From NCBI GenBank assembly GCA_009869945.1, contig WIXG01000258.1, forward strand, positions 1-64,000: DNA of 64,000 nt, written 5' to 3'. Both the position numbers and the translations under genes were made by a program. Below the pieces are notes generated by a model. That model had not been told where the DNA came from and did not search any database. It worked only from the letters and a program-made list of their open reading frames with translations. Every line of letters starts with the position of its first letter. Positions within the stretch are counted from its first letter, which is position 1. Shown piece after piece: positions 25,401 to 38,500 of the stretch. The stretch is from Mesaphorura yosii. Lineage: Eukaryota; Arthropoda; Collembola; Poduromorpha; Tullbergiidae.

Positions 25401-28400
25401 GCTCGTGAAAGGATCAAGCAGTAAAGTAGGCCATCCTGTTTGGATTCCTTCAGTTTCGGTCCGCTGACTGCTCCTTTCACTGCACATTACACTGCCTTCC
25501 TCCTACAAATGTACTCGGCATGCTTCAGTGAGACGTGAGAGCAACACAAGACGAATGGCTCCTCAAGTTTGCAGTGGAGTTTACCATTATGATAATATAT
25601 TATTTGCGAATCCTCAAAAGAGTAATTTAATTTAGCGCTACTGCAAGAAAGATTTTGCCAGACTTTCCAGACACGTTGAAAGGTTAAAGTAAATATTACG
25701 TTTTTTTCAGCTGAAAAGATTACTCCACATGCGAGAAAAATGCGGGCTCTTGAGAAATATTGGATGGAAAGGAAGAAAGCAGCGAACCGACCTTCGCGGC
25801 CGGCCGTCTGGGTGCTGTCCATGATATATGAGTGAACTGCTGTCATTTACAGCCACGCCATGCGCCATACCTTCAACCTTCACCGCTCATGGCATTAGCC
25901 CACAATAATATGAGATGAGATTGGCAAGTTTATGTCTGCTGTCTAATTTACCGTATCACGAATGATCTCGCATTAAATGCTCTCTTCGAGTGTCCTCCTC
26001 TCGCTCAGCCCAGGCATGCCCGTCCTAGTAAAATTTGTAGCGCACTTTGTATCCGTGCCTGCTTTTATTACATTTTCTAGCTTAGAAATTACGACTTGTT
26101 GAGCACTTGAGCACGATCACATAGTTTATTACATGGCGGACTGCACAAAGTGGCGTGCTGTTGCTGTCATAAAACGAGCTCAACTGGAAATTCATTGAGC
26201 GAACTTGAAATTAATATGTAGCATGAACGTTATTTATTGGCGCGCCTGGCCTGACAATTTTGTGTTTGCCGCATCGGTTTCGCACTACTGCGTGTGTAAA
26301 AATGTAATTATTATTATACCGTTGGTGAGAGTACGCTGGAAGTGTAATCCGCGAAAGAAATTAAAGAACCTTGAAAATGGTAAACTTGCTTGTGTTCTCT
26401 TCCTCGCGAGGAGATTAATCGCTATCGCTCAATAACGTTTTAGTTCTATAAAGCTCTGCTCTCTCCTCACTCTCTGGGCTGCGTTGATCGAAACGCGAAA
26501 CAAGTTTTATTAGTTCGTATATTAATTTCGGGAACGTTGACGCTAACAGCTCATGGATGAACGCAATAAATTCTGTTATCCAAGAAGCCAGAGGCGTCTC
26601 AAGGCAATGGATGTCCAAGTTTTCTAACATAATATCCTTACGCATTGTACGGACACCAGGGTCGAGCCCGATCCCGGCCACGACTACAGTACGGCAAATA
26701 ACGTTCGATACTCGCGTGAAATGTGAATCAGTGAAATGCAGCAAAAATAACGAAGACGTGTTGGATATTAAGATTCAAGTCAAAAAGTATTCCACGCGCA
26801 ATTCATGGGCTTGGCTGCATTGTTTATGCTCCCAGCAGAATTTTTCTTATTATATTATTATTGATCCAGACGAGAGACTGGCTCAGTGTTGTACAGCCTG
26901 AACAAAATTAGATTCCAGTTTAATAACCACTTTACTATATTTCTTCGAGATGAAAAGATAGTTCTCGCTACAACACACTTGAATACTAATTGGGTAGTTT
27001 CGGGCCGGGTTTTTGTAGTTTCAAGCCATGAAGCGGAGAAATTGAGCTGAATTTAAAATTTCTGCGCCGTGCATGCGCTTTGGGAATTAACGCACGTTAA
27101 ATAATTTATATTTCAGGTGAAACTCCAAATTAGAAACACGCCGCAACAATGGCGGCCTCAGCGAAATTTCATTACGAGGCCGGCATTCCGGCCCGAGAGC
27201 TCCAGACGAGGGAGTGGTGAATTCGTACGGTCACGTTCGCGTGGACTGCATAGCTAATAATAAGGAATGGCCACTTTCACGAGACAATGCAGGCCAAGAA
27301 GCATAGATGCAAGCATTCAATTTCACGACTTGGCAACAGAACCAGAATTCAGAGGGCCCAGAGCAATTCGTTTCCTCTGCCTTCCACGAATTAGTTTGTG
27401 ACAGCGACAGAAGTATTGTGAAAGTTATTACAATTCAGCGAGCCCGTGTTTACAGTCCACAGGTCTGTTGGTTCAGTACATACATGATTAGTTTCCGTTT
27501 GCTCACCTTGAAGAGAATGTCAGTGCACATGGCTTTCCCATGGGTTATGATGGGCTCCTCATCTTCTCCTCTACCGTCCCATGCATCCAACTCCACACAA
27601 CTGCACAGTTGTTATTTACATGAAAATTTAAAAGGATAGAAAGAAAACAAACAATCAGAACAGAATTTGCTTTGCGACTTGTTTGCTCTGTTTGTATTCT
27701 TTGGCACTGGTAAATACCAAATACGTTTCTTGGATTTAATTTGTCGACGGAGGAAAGATAAGGAAGTGGATGGAATGCGAAATCCAATAATTGGTAAACA
27801 AGCACGAGCAGACGGAGAAAGCACAGAACTCCACTGGAGAGATGAGATCTCCAAAGAGATGAAGCTAAGAACTTACCGACATCCTGCAAGAAGAGTTTGA
27901 CGGTACATTTCTACGGACGACTTCCCACCAAACTGCCTTCCAGACAAGTACGTGTTGTGTGACGAATTAATGTAGTAGTGAGACAGTGGTTGGTCCATTT
28001 CCATGTATCTAGAATGACACATTCTTAGTTTCTAGTTTCAAATTCAAACCCAGTGAACACTTACATATCCAGGCGATCAAGAAAGACTGGCGCGTTGATA
28101 TCAGACATGAGATAGCGAATTAGTCCTTCCTTTGAAAGACGGTTAAGGGCTCGAAGCTCTTCATTTTGCTCGAAAATCTGAATAATTTCTGACGCTCGCT
28201 TTTCATTGTACAGCGGATGAAGAATCTCGTTTAGTCTCGGATCTCGTTGTTTGTCATTAAGGAAGTTGATGAACTGATTCACTTCAATGTAGTCCTGCTT
28301 GCCCTTGGTGCTGAGGAGAAAGGAAGGCATACGAGCACGATGTTTAATTCAGACTGGAAAGCCGGAAATTAACTCTGATTTCCCGAAGGAACTGTATACT

Positions 28401-31400
28401 CGAATGGATAAAATAGTAAATTATTCAGCTGTTAACAAAACTGACTTGGTTTCTGTGTCAAATATCAATTTCCGTTTCACGGTCACTTGGTAAATTCTGA
28501 GTCTGCTCGATCACGATTCAGCACTTATCCGAAGTTCAGTTAAGCAAACATCTGAAATCAGTGCTTACGTACATGGATTGGAAGAGTTCTTCGATATCAT
28601 TCCTCGGACAGATTGTGTGATAAAGCGCAACGAATTTCTCGAATGTGAAGTCGTCCGGCTCAATGACGTCATTCTACAAGAAGTTATTACAAGAATGTAA
28701 TTAGTAAAGAAACTCGTAGTTTTGTTCTTCATAATGCGTAGTATTCCTCGCACACTCAACAATCACGTGCTACAATTTCGAAGAAAGAACCGTTGCTCTA
28801 CTGACTACCCAATTCAAATTGCCAGTTAGTTTGGATTGCTGAAGCTTTATAAACTCTCCGGCCAGTTGCGAGAAAATAGCAAGACCCTTGAACAAAGGCG
28901 TTAACCATGTCTAGCGTAGCCTGGCTTAGCCATTATTTCCGTAGCAGAACCCAATTCTAGTCATTTCTTCGAAATGCTCTCAACACGAAATTGGAACAAA
29001 TTGGTCGCACCCGACCTGTCAAGAACGAAGATGCCTCGCTGACATTAATTCCAATTTCGCCAATTTACAATTCGGCGAACTCAAAATATGAAAAACATGG
29101 TCAGGCCGGTCAGACTTTGAATGAGACTCTGGTTTCAGAATATGAACTTTTAGATGTTGGGCTACTTCAACAGTGGAGTGGATTAAAGTAGGCACCTTAA
29201 CGAATCCAAACACAATCAGGTCGCACGCTATCACCCGAGATATACAATATGAATCAACTTTCTCCTGAAATAGTACGTGCCGTTTCGTGTGTGCAGAAAG
29301 TATCTACTTTCACCTTGCTGTCGGATAAAGTTTGGACTTATTTCGGTGTTATTACCTTTTCACACGGAAGATCCAACTCTGCCAAACACTGGTAGATAAA
29401 CTTTTCTGTTTTTCCAGAAGCAAATGTACGTGCTATGCTCTTCACAGGTACTTTTCCATTTACATCTGTCAAGAATCCTAATCTCATCCAGCTGGGCGTG
29501 CGTGTGTGATTTGAACACGAAGACGAAGATACGTGGTGGCGGCGCGGTGAAGAGAATGGGAAAGCACACAAATAAAAATAAATTAAATTGACAACTTTTC
29601 TTACTTGGAGTATAAATAGGCTACATATTTCTATCAAGAGCACAACAACAAAGAATGCATGCGAGTTTACATTTGATGAGTCCTTAATTTCAAGTACAGA
29701 AAAGCATTAGCTAATTTATTGAAGCACACGAGCGGAAAAGTACAATGAGCAACGAAAGGTCGTCACTGGCTGGCGCAGACTCGGGGTTGAGAGGAGCTTC
29801 GCAATTTGAAGGTTCATTTGATCTTCTGAGTGTTTTATTTTACTTTGAATACTTTACTTTACAGGTTTCTCCTTTCTCTTTAATTAAAATATGAAATTTT
29901 ACACTCCGTCCAATAATAATTAGAAACTTTCCATGTTTACGCACTCTTTCTGAAAAGGTTCCTAGCTTGAATGTGAATATGGATAAAAATCTGTGCTAAA
30001 TTAACTCGAAACTTTCACGACCCGAGTCCGTGCGCATACAATTTTAATCTCAACCTCTAATCAACGTAAATGTCTGTCACCCTTCCCCTTTCTGGAAAGG
30101 GCATTAAATTTTCAGAGGTTGCTCCACGGTGAAAGCAGAGTTCAACCCCGCCCAATTTTGGAGGCCACAAGTAGGCAGTCGGCAAATATTTCACTACACT
30201 TGTGCAACGAGCCTACGAATCCAAAGCAAACTTTTGACTCTCGCGTGAAAGCAATAAAGTGAAAGTGATCAAATTTATAATTAAAACTTGTTTTACAAAT
30301 TAAAAGGCAGACTGACTGGGAAATCGGCTGCACGTGCAGATTATCATTAATGTAATGAATGGCATCAAATACTCCTGTGTAAGTTCAGATCGAGGCCGCG
30401 AAGCAAAGTGCATACAGCAGGCGGGTGCCGTGTGACATGATATTTCTGTTTGATGGATCACATGAAAGTACACAAAACCACGCGCAGACTGTAATTTGTA
30501 ATTGCGCTTCATAAACGACGTTAATACCACTCCATCATTTCGTGGTTTTGCTTTGCGGCAGAGAGAAGCTGGATTTGGGAGTCCACTCAGGTTACTGGCG
30601 TTGCTGACAAAGACAAAAAGCGTGGCTACAAAAATAATTACGTCATGATCACACGGCAAAAAGAAAGCGCTTGGCGCTCGTTCGCCATTCGAGTAATTGC
30701 AGGCTGCGCTTCTTCCGCCAACGAAATGAATGAATGGTTGACATTTGAAATCGAAACTAGTTCAACGAGGAACAAGCGACACAGCACGTTATGAAAACAG
30801 CAAGCGTGGAATCAATGGACTTGAAAGGCTTCCTTCGGGGATAAACAACAACAATATTATTACCTTCGCATGCATATGCATGAGGGACCCATTCTAATTA
30901 CAGTCTGAAAGTCAAGCTTGCTCTAGTATGTGTGATAAATTGTTATAATTTCAGCTCAAACTCCCACACAATTCGTCGGTGCCACGAGTGACATTAGTAG
31001 CACACAGCTTTAAGTGTCCTAAGTTCGACCGAGCGCTTTCGCGGGCGTTGAATCAGATTAGCATTTCGAGGAAGAAGGAAGAAAAGCGCTAGACACTTCA
31101 ACCAGACATGACAAGGAAAGAAGGAAATAGAAAGTACAGTACCACATTGCACACGTTGTCTGATTAAACTCTGGCATTTATTAAAGAACTTACTGTTTCT
31201 TGATATTTGTTGAGGGACACACATTATTCATCTTGTTATTATGGGTAAGAGAACGGAGACCAGCTTGCCACGTCTAAAAGGAAACGAATCAAAGAAAAGC
31301 AACAAAACAATAAAATTAAAATAATTATAAATAATCCAACGAAACATAAGAAATAGAATGGTTTGGACGCAATTTCGTATAAATAAGCATAAAGTTTTTG

Positions 31401-34400
31401 GAACGCAGATTGTCTCGTGTTCTTGCTCGCTTGGGGGTAATAATTAAAAACAGAGTTTTGCGTCATTATCGTGGGGCGCGCGCTTCATGGAATAAATTGT
31501 CACTATTGACATGACCAACACCAAACCAGAGTTCCGCCAACGCAGTAGTGCTTTCATTCGCCACAAAGGCTACAGTTCTTTTCTGTGGTTCGTGAGGGCT
31601 GTCGAAGTTGACAATTGACATTTGTTTCTGTGTAAACCTAAGCTTTAGCATATTGTACTTCGACTTTGCTATTTGCATAATTCAATGGCATGTTTACATT
31701 CAAAAGAAGCATGTAATTTATGTTATAATGAATGCTGGGTCATTGGTGCATGCATGTTTGAGTCAAGTGATCATGCAATTATACAGAAAACAACGAAACA
31801 CCGAAGGCCATGCAAGTAATTACGTACTAAGGCTATCGATCAATTAATTGTATCCGTAAACACAACCATGTTGAGCGTGCACGTGAGTGTTGCGTGAACT
31901 TACTGTTTCTTGAGACAGGTCATCGGGCACACATTGTTGGCTTTGACATTATGCGTAATCTTTCTAACTCCCTCTAACCAAATCTGTGTTGGGATGCATG
32001 TGAATAGTGGAAGGAAGAAAGGAGACAGAGATTAGTACTGGCATTATATTATATTAGATCAAAGTACAAGCAGTCTGCAGCTGCAAGAACGGTTAAACTT
32101 TGGAAAATGGGATTTGCTACCGGAAAACATCAGTGCGTACAAATGATCCTAGCTCAGTAACAGCATTGCCGTTTGGCGAAGCTCTCCTTGTAAATCGTGT
32201 TAGTACTATTATTATTAATCGCCAGAGAACAACTTAGCAACATGAGGTTCAAGACGTTAAAATTGGTGAGAACGTCATGGAAAGGTTTATGAATTTTACA
32301 GATGTTGAACGTAATCCGACGTTCTCGGTTATTTAATCTTCATGATCGGCACAAGAACACTCAAGAAGGAACCACAGCCTTAATTAATGCCATGTAAGGA
32401 TGCAAAAGATTATGTTATGAGCACCACATTCGCATATTTGTGCTACACATGTAAATTATGCTGAATAATCAGGTAATACGTATTAATAAATTCGTCGTCA
32501 CAAAACTGTAATTAAGACGTTCCTCTTCTGCACACCAAACATTAAGTTCTCGTCGTAATTATGCTTCAGCCACCTTAAAGCTGTCCTTCACCATGTTCCA
32601 TGTTAGTGTTGTATTTTCGTGTCGTACCTTGACTAATTTTAGCAATAAAGTCAAGGCTAAATGTTCATGAGGAACTTAGGACAATAACAATAGCATCGCA
32701 GCGTTGGTGTAGTTGTATTTGATTGCCAAGAAAATTGCAATGAGAAAAGTTGCCAGCAATTGTTTGTCCCTGTGGGTAAATTGTTCATCTGTAATCTCGT
32801 AATGGCCCCTTTTACGGTTTTACGTGGGAACTGCACAAATTTATGTTCATTACACGAGGCATTTTATGTAAAGTTTTCGTAAACTACGTCACTGCATGTC
32901 GTGTATCTAATTTGCAATGGAGTGCAGTCCATTTAGGGTAAAGTGCTCACACATGTAAAATATATGAAACAAATTTTAGAAGCTTCAAAGCTCTGGTGAG
33001 TAAATAGAGATTTATGAAAGTACAGTCGGGTCCTGGATGAGACAAATATGATACTACTCTGAGTGTTCATTTCCTGCCTGGACTTTATTCACCGATAAGA
33101 GACACAATTTCGTACAAAAAATGCAAATACCAGCAGTAAGTTCATATCAATAATGAGATCTTGTGGAGCGTGTCACCTGCACTACATTTGGAGGTGTCAC
33201 AATCGAATTTCTCATTCATTACTTTAGACGAGTGTGCAAATTGTAAAAATACAGCCGATTTAGGCTTGTATGCATGGTTCAATTGAGTTTGCGCGTCTTT
33301 CATCTTATTTCTTTGTCCCACGCCCCACGTGCCATGAATCGTAGACTGGCACTTATGGAGTCACTTTTACACTGCTCTGCACTTATGTGATAAGGACCAT
33401 AAGTAATATGGGAGCGATTGGAATTACGACGACGATGACGGCAATGAAAGTGAATTTGGCGTGGTATAGAGAGAAAATGTGAGTGTGAATAATCATATTT
33501 CTTTATTTTACATGCTCACGCTGCGTCCAAATTGCATGTGAATAGCGCAAAATGAGACCCGGCCTCTGCTTCTGCTAGTCTTGCATTGTTATGCTAACGA
33601 GATGAAAGTGTAGCGACTTTCACATACCCTTGCTGTTTCTGCATCGGGATAGACAAGATGTAGGTAGTTGATATTCACAAGGTCAGTTCCAGAACAGACT
33701 GTCAATGATTTCTCTTCGAGGTTTTCACCGTACTTGGATTGCAGCTGGCTCACCAGTCGTATATCCTGCAAGTGAATTATTAATACGTGAGCTGGGATTG
33801 AGGGTTTGAATAAATTTATTTGCCGCATGTAACAGAAATTTGCAGTCGTAAAGGACATGCGGCCAGACTCAAGTGCATGTATTATGAACATGAACAGACA
33901 GACTCTGGAGAAGAGTAGAGCGCTGGAAAGAGTGAAGCTTCAAGTATTACATGATACTTGGTCTGGAAAATTTAATTGATTGAACGTAAGCTCTATAAAG
34001 GGATTATGAGAGAACGCTGGAGTGGGAAGATACTTTACACACTAGCAAGTATCTTGTCTAGTCAGGACTTACTTTCGGTACTCCTCCGGCTCGTATGTCA
34101 TTCACTTGACACAATTCCAATACGTCGCCTTCCTGCAAAATGAGAGGAAACATAAAATCTTCAATCTTATCATGTCTACCATGGTCTATTTTTGGATATT
34201 TTGAACCCGGACTGGGTTGACGCCTGTGATACTTCGTGGGAACTTTCAGTAGAGTTATCAATCATTGTAAAATTGATCAAAGAATTAGCCCGATTGCATG
34301 TGTGTCTGAAACGTTCACGTTAAAGTAGGAGATAACAGAAAGTCGCATAGGTTCATCGTTTGCTTCTCGTTTGTCACTTTATGAACACGTTAATGATCAT

Positions 34401-35503
34401 GTAACCAATATCATCAACGATTTAACAAATTGCCTGAAGAAGAATAAGAGGAAGTTGAACCAAGCGAGGCAGTACGGTAATCGAAAAGACGAAATCCGCA
34501 ACAAGTTTTAATGGCTTATTAGGATGTCTGAGGTATGGCAAGCTGTTTTAAAACCGCGAATTAAATCAAAGTTACGGGATTCAAACGAATCACGAATCCC
34601 AGACATACCCTTGGTTCGGATTTCCAGTGCATGAAGAATCCAAATTCATCAACTTTCATAAGGCAATCTGGTTCAATTTCTACGGCATCTTTTTCCTATC
34701 ATTAAAACAAAGTTATCACACATTAATTTACATTTCATGTTTTGAGCAAAACAAAGCATCATTGCGTAGCTTCTGGCGAATCGCGCTAATGCTAATGAAG
34801 CTGTTCCTTGTCGGCACCAAACCTTTGATCTTCTGTAACACAAGTTTGTACTCTGCTCAGTAATGATCCTAGATGCTATTATTACGTAATTTTGCTGCTA
34901 TTATTATGTCATGCCGATCCATACATATCAAACTGCTGATGACTAGATCTCACCGTACCGGATTAATAATTTCGTAAATCATACCACTCGATCCACTTCG
35001 AAAGTCGGCGACGACGCGTTCGCGTGGCGTAGTTACTGCTGTCGATTGTCGGAGGTTTTAATGCAAAGTACTCTGCGTTTGCCGTTTGCAAAATGGAAGC
35101 AAGCGCAAGCACTTATCGTATCAGTTTCGCAAATCTGACACGGGAATTATTATGCTTTGGGTGCGCGCATCAGGTTATGATGGCGTGAGCCACTTTTATG
35201 ACTAAACACACTTTACTTTTCGCTAATGGCAATCTAATGACCATATGGAAAAGTATGTTGCACATAAACTCCTCTGCAACATAAGCGTCATGGGCGGTAT
35301 AAGTTTACGCAATTCTGGAACACGACAAGCGCATCAAGCACCAAGTTTCTTTGGGCTCTTAACAAGCCCCAGCTGCGAGCGCATGGCGTATCTCAAAACA
35401 TTTCATCGAAAGAGCTTACCTCAGTCCATCGATCAACGAAGCATCCTTCGAGAAGGGGTTCTGGTACAGGAATTCTCCAGTTGAATTCAAAGTGCTTGGT
35501 CAT
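16406..35503 (-). CDS. norpA: Phospholipase C beta of the norpA/PLCB4 class
   Basis: Hydrolyses PIP2 to IP3 and diacylglycerol at the plasma membrane under Gq control; the insect enzyme drives phototransduction. Exons: 35420-35503, 34609-34695, 34073-34132, 33628-33765, one of 31904-31983 or 31194-31273, 29356-29491, 28573-28673, 28065-28310, 27877-28008, 27507-27600, 25060-25224, 24654-24848, 23804-23939, 22807-22964, 22496-22702, 22260-22424, 21421-21625, 21055-21270, 19212-19386, 16875-17084, 16542-16788, 16406-16474; 3306 nt, 1101 residues (fly norpA about 1095). PH domain to about 145, EF-hands 150-310, X domain about 311-470 with H328/N329, E358, D360, H375 and E409, a short acidic X-Y linker, Y domain about 515-655, C2 about 672-790, and a C-terminal coiled coil about 870-1085. 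The C-terminus is SEFFA, a likely PDZ ligand. Introns reach 2.3 kb (25225-27506); no nested gene was found. Confidence 0.97.
31194..31273 (-). CDS. norpA: norpA mutually exclusive exon, 3' member
   Basis: An 80-nt exon with the same phases and the same CA|GTAAGT end as its partner 630 bp upstream. It encodes [14 protein letters not shown] then [12 protein letters not shown]. Using both exons or neither would shift the frame, so each mRNA should carry exactly one. Confidence 0.88.
31749..31814 (-). promoter_or_regulatory. Cluster of three TGCATG motifs between the norpA exon pair
   Basis: On the transcribed (minus) strand TGCATG occurs at 31809-31814, 31772-31777 and 31749-31754, about 90-155 bases downstream of the 5' member's donor. 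This is the placement expected for Rbfox-type control, but related ATGCATG words are common in this window. Confidence 0.35.
31904..31983 (-). CDS. norpA: norpA mutually exclusive exon, 5' member
   Basis: An 80-nt exon with acceptor CAACACAG and donor GTAAGT, phase 0 in and phase 2 out. It encodes [14 protein letters not shown] then [12 protein letters not shown], at the end of the PH domain, and joins CA|C TGG of the next exon to give HWMRL. It matches its partner at 31194-31273 in 15 of 26 residues without gaps. Confidence 0.88.
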
Positions 35504-38500
35504 TTTAACGATTTGGTTTCTGGCGCTTTCAGGTAAATGGCAAGAATGGTGTTGAAGTAGAGAAGAGAATAAGAGAATAATGTGAACTATGTGAATGTCG
35601 TAAAAGCTTTGAATTTGAATAATTAAGTACTCTTGGACTAGCTTCTGATTAGTTAAGTAGTAAGTCAAGTAGATAAAGCAATTTCATGTCATCATCATCT
35701 CCAGGGTCTTGGTCCCCATCACAAACTGAATCTCAAGCAGTTTCGTGAAGGATTAAAGTTGCTGTAGGCGTTGACAGTGGAGATGATCGCTTGGAAGTAG
35801 CAGAAATTCATCTGTAAAACACAAAAATATAAGTAGCATGATTAATTGAACGACTCAGCTCTATTTACTAACTGCCAAGCGCCATTTGCGGTATCAGTGT
35901 GAGCATCGATATCAGTAATTGCTGAAGTGGTTAAGATGGTAGGATATTAATTCCATGAATTCTTTACAACTGACAACGATGAGTCACACGCCTCGTGTTA
36001 TCTCTAATCCTCCACTTTTTGATTAGCGAATGGTAACAAGTTTAAACTGAATGAGATTGAGTGAGCTCTTAACTATGTTCCAAAAGTGAGCTGCGAGTTG
36101 GTCTGCCTATGACCTTTCCCAGGCGAATCTGCAATGCGTGTTTCGTGTTCCTTCTTACTCGTAACGTCAAGTCAAGTTTGATTCCAAAATAAATAAAATC
36201 TGCATGGCTTCGCTTACGCGACATCGAATCTGATGCCAACAACAATTTATCAAGATCGCATAGATTAAGAGACGACGGCTGGCTAGAAAACAAGGTATCT
36301 CGAGATTTGGGCCAGCATGAATATTGAATTTTTATGGAGCACTCTTTTATTCAGCATTTTTCAGCAACACAAGAAACAACAGCAGAAGATCTACGAGACG
36401 ACGTCGTCAATAGAATATTCTACTGTATGCTTGCCTTATTTACCGGATTCTAGTCGCAGTTAACAAAGCGTAACAGAGAAAAGCACAAACCTTTATGCAG
36501 CCGTTCTTCGGGCTCTAAAAATATGGCAATAACTTTGCTATTCACACAACTCATGCTTGATGTTTTCATTTAATTCCATGAATTCCTTACAAGCGTGGAT
36601 GCTCGATGCTCGCTTCGCTCTCGGTGTTTTGGAAGTAAGGTAAATATAAACCGTGAACTCGAGCTTGCAATATTTACTCGTAAATAACCTTGGCCCCGCT
36701 TTGGTAATAATGTCGTGATTATTTGCCATTTCTTCTGCTTCTATGAATATTTCTGAAGCGAATATCATGCATAAAAACATGAATCAATACGATGCATAAA
36801 GTTTCGCAGCATGCATGCCATGAAATCGTATCTCTGTGCTGTTTTGTGCTTGTGTATGAGATGTAAGTGCGAGGTATCTATTTTAGAACTTCGAATGGCT
36901 ACGCTATGGCTTGGGTGCTGAGTTCTCAGTTTGCATTATTTATACTGACGTTATCCTATTAAGTTTCTCGGGCGAACTTTCTTCAGTGATTCAGCGCTCC
37001 GTGTATGGCAATGGCAAAGAGTAAACAATAAGGCTAAAGGCTGCAGCAATGTCGCGTCGCAAAGTCGCAATGTCATGAGAGGAGTCATATAAATGGAAAT
37101 ATTATGCGAATTTCTTTCTCATTTTACGGTTCACTCCTTTAGGCTCTGTATTTTCTTGGCTGAATGCAGCCTTTACTGCTTTAAGGCTATCAAGCTATGA
37201 TGCTTTGGTCTCATTTCCGAGCAGAGCAGCAGAGTTCGCCCGCGACAAAATGGAGATGACTTGTTTCGTTTTATTACTAAAACCCCGACTGGTGACGCTG
37301 ACTCCTGTCATGAATGACTGACTGACAGAAGACATGCGGAGGAAGTCGAAGAAAGTCTTGATGGTGACTTTGTCTGTGCACAAAACTGAAATGGCTTCCG
37401 TCCCAATTCACCAACGCTTCAGACTACAAGCATGCAAGATGGCATGGATGGTAAGACTAAGCGCAGTTTCTCATGTGACATTTTTCCATTTTGTTTATAG
37501 AGATGACAAGGAAAGATAAAAACCTTTTAAATCTAAATGTCGCCCCTTTCCATTGTGACAGCGCCGTGTGTCACTTGATATGGCACGCGGCAGCCAAGAC
37601 GCGAACTACAAGTGCAGCTATTTGCCATGACTTTCCACTGCTGTTGTGCTTGTGCTATGCTAGTGTTCCAGCCATAAAAAAGCTCGACTCGGAGCAGAGG
37701 ATCAATTCGCAAAAAGTTCCCACTGTCACATTCACTTCACAAGAAGCACACACGCTCGGCTGTCGTCGTTATCGCTGTCTTGGCTTTGGCTGGCTCGCTG
37801 TGCGAAAAAGGACAGAAAATCGCAAACTATTTTCACTGATTTGCCGCACCACACAACGAGAATAAGTCCATTTCTATTCTAGGAAATGGTTCTCTGTTAT
37901 ATGCACACAATTTATACGTCTGGCCTAATGTCTTGCACTGAACGTCTTTTGTCTTCTGCCTTATTCGGATGTTCGAGACTCTGCGTTAACACAGCGGAGA
38001 GCAGTGCAGTGGCTTCTTTATCTCGGCAATTTATGCTCTAATGACTGCAAATGGCAAATGAATTATGGTAGCGGAGCTTAATGCCAGCCAGCTGTGCTGT
38101 GTATGACTCGGTTCACATGCAAAATGATAGTGGATAGCACTAAGCGGCTGGTGCTATCAATTTAATCCTTTTGTCCTTACTTGAAAATTCATGTGTGAAG
38201 TCAGCGAAGCGAAATGTTAATGCTAATGCGGTATGTGGCTTAGGCTTAACTCATAACCGTTCTCGTTAGTTCATAGTTGCAGTTCGCTAACGTACATTCA
38301 TTTATTACATTCTTTTACATTTATTTACATGCGTTGTCCATGCACATTAATTAACCGCAAGCTTATTAGTGTCGTCCGTTTACCGCTTCGGTTGTTGCAT
38401 TGTACGCTGGCTGCCAGGCTTCGTTTCCTCATCTGCACGCCCGCCACATTTTCCGCACCGATATTTTAATTTGTCCGACTAATTTTACAAATTAGTGTGA

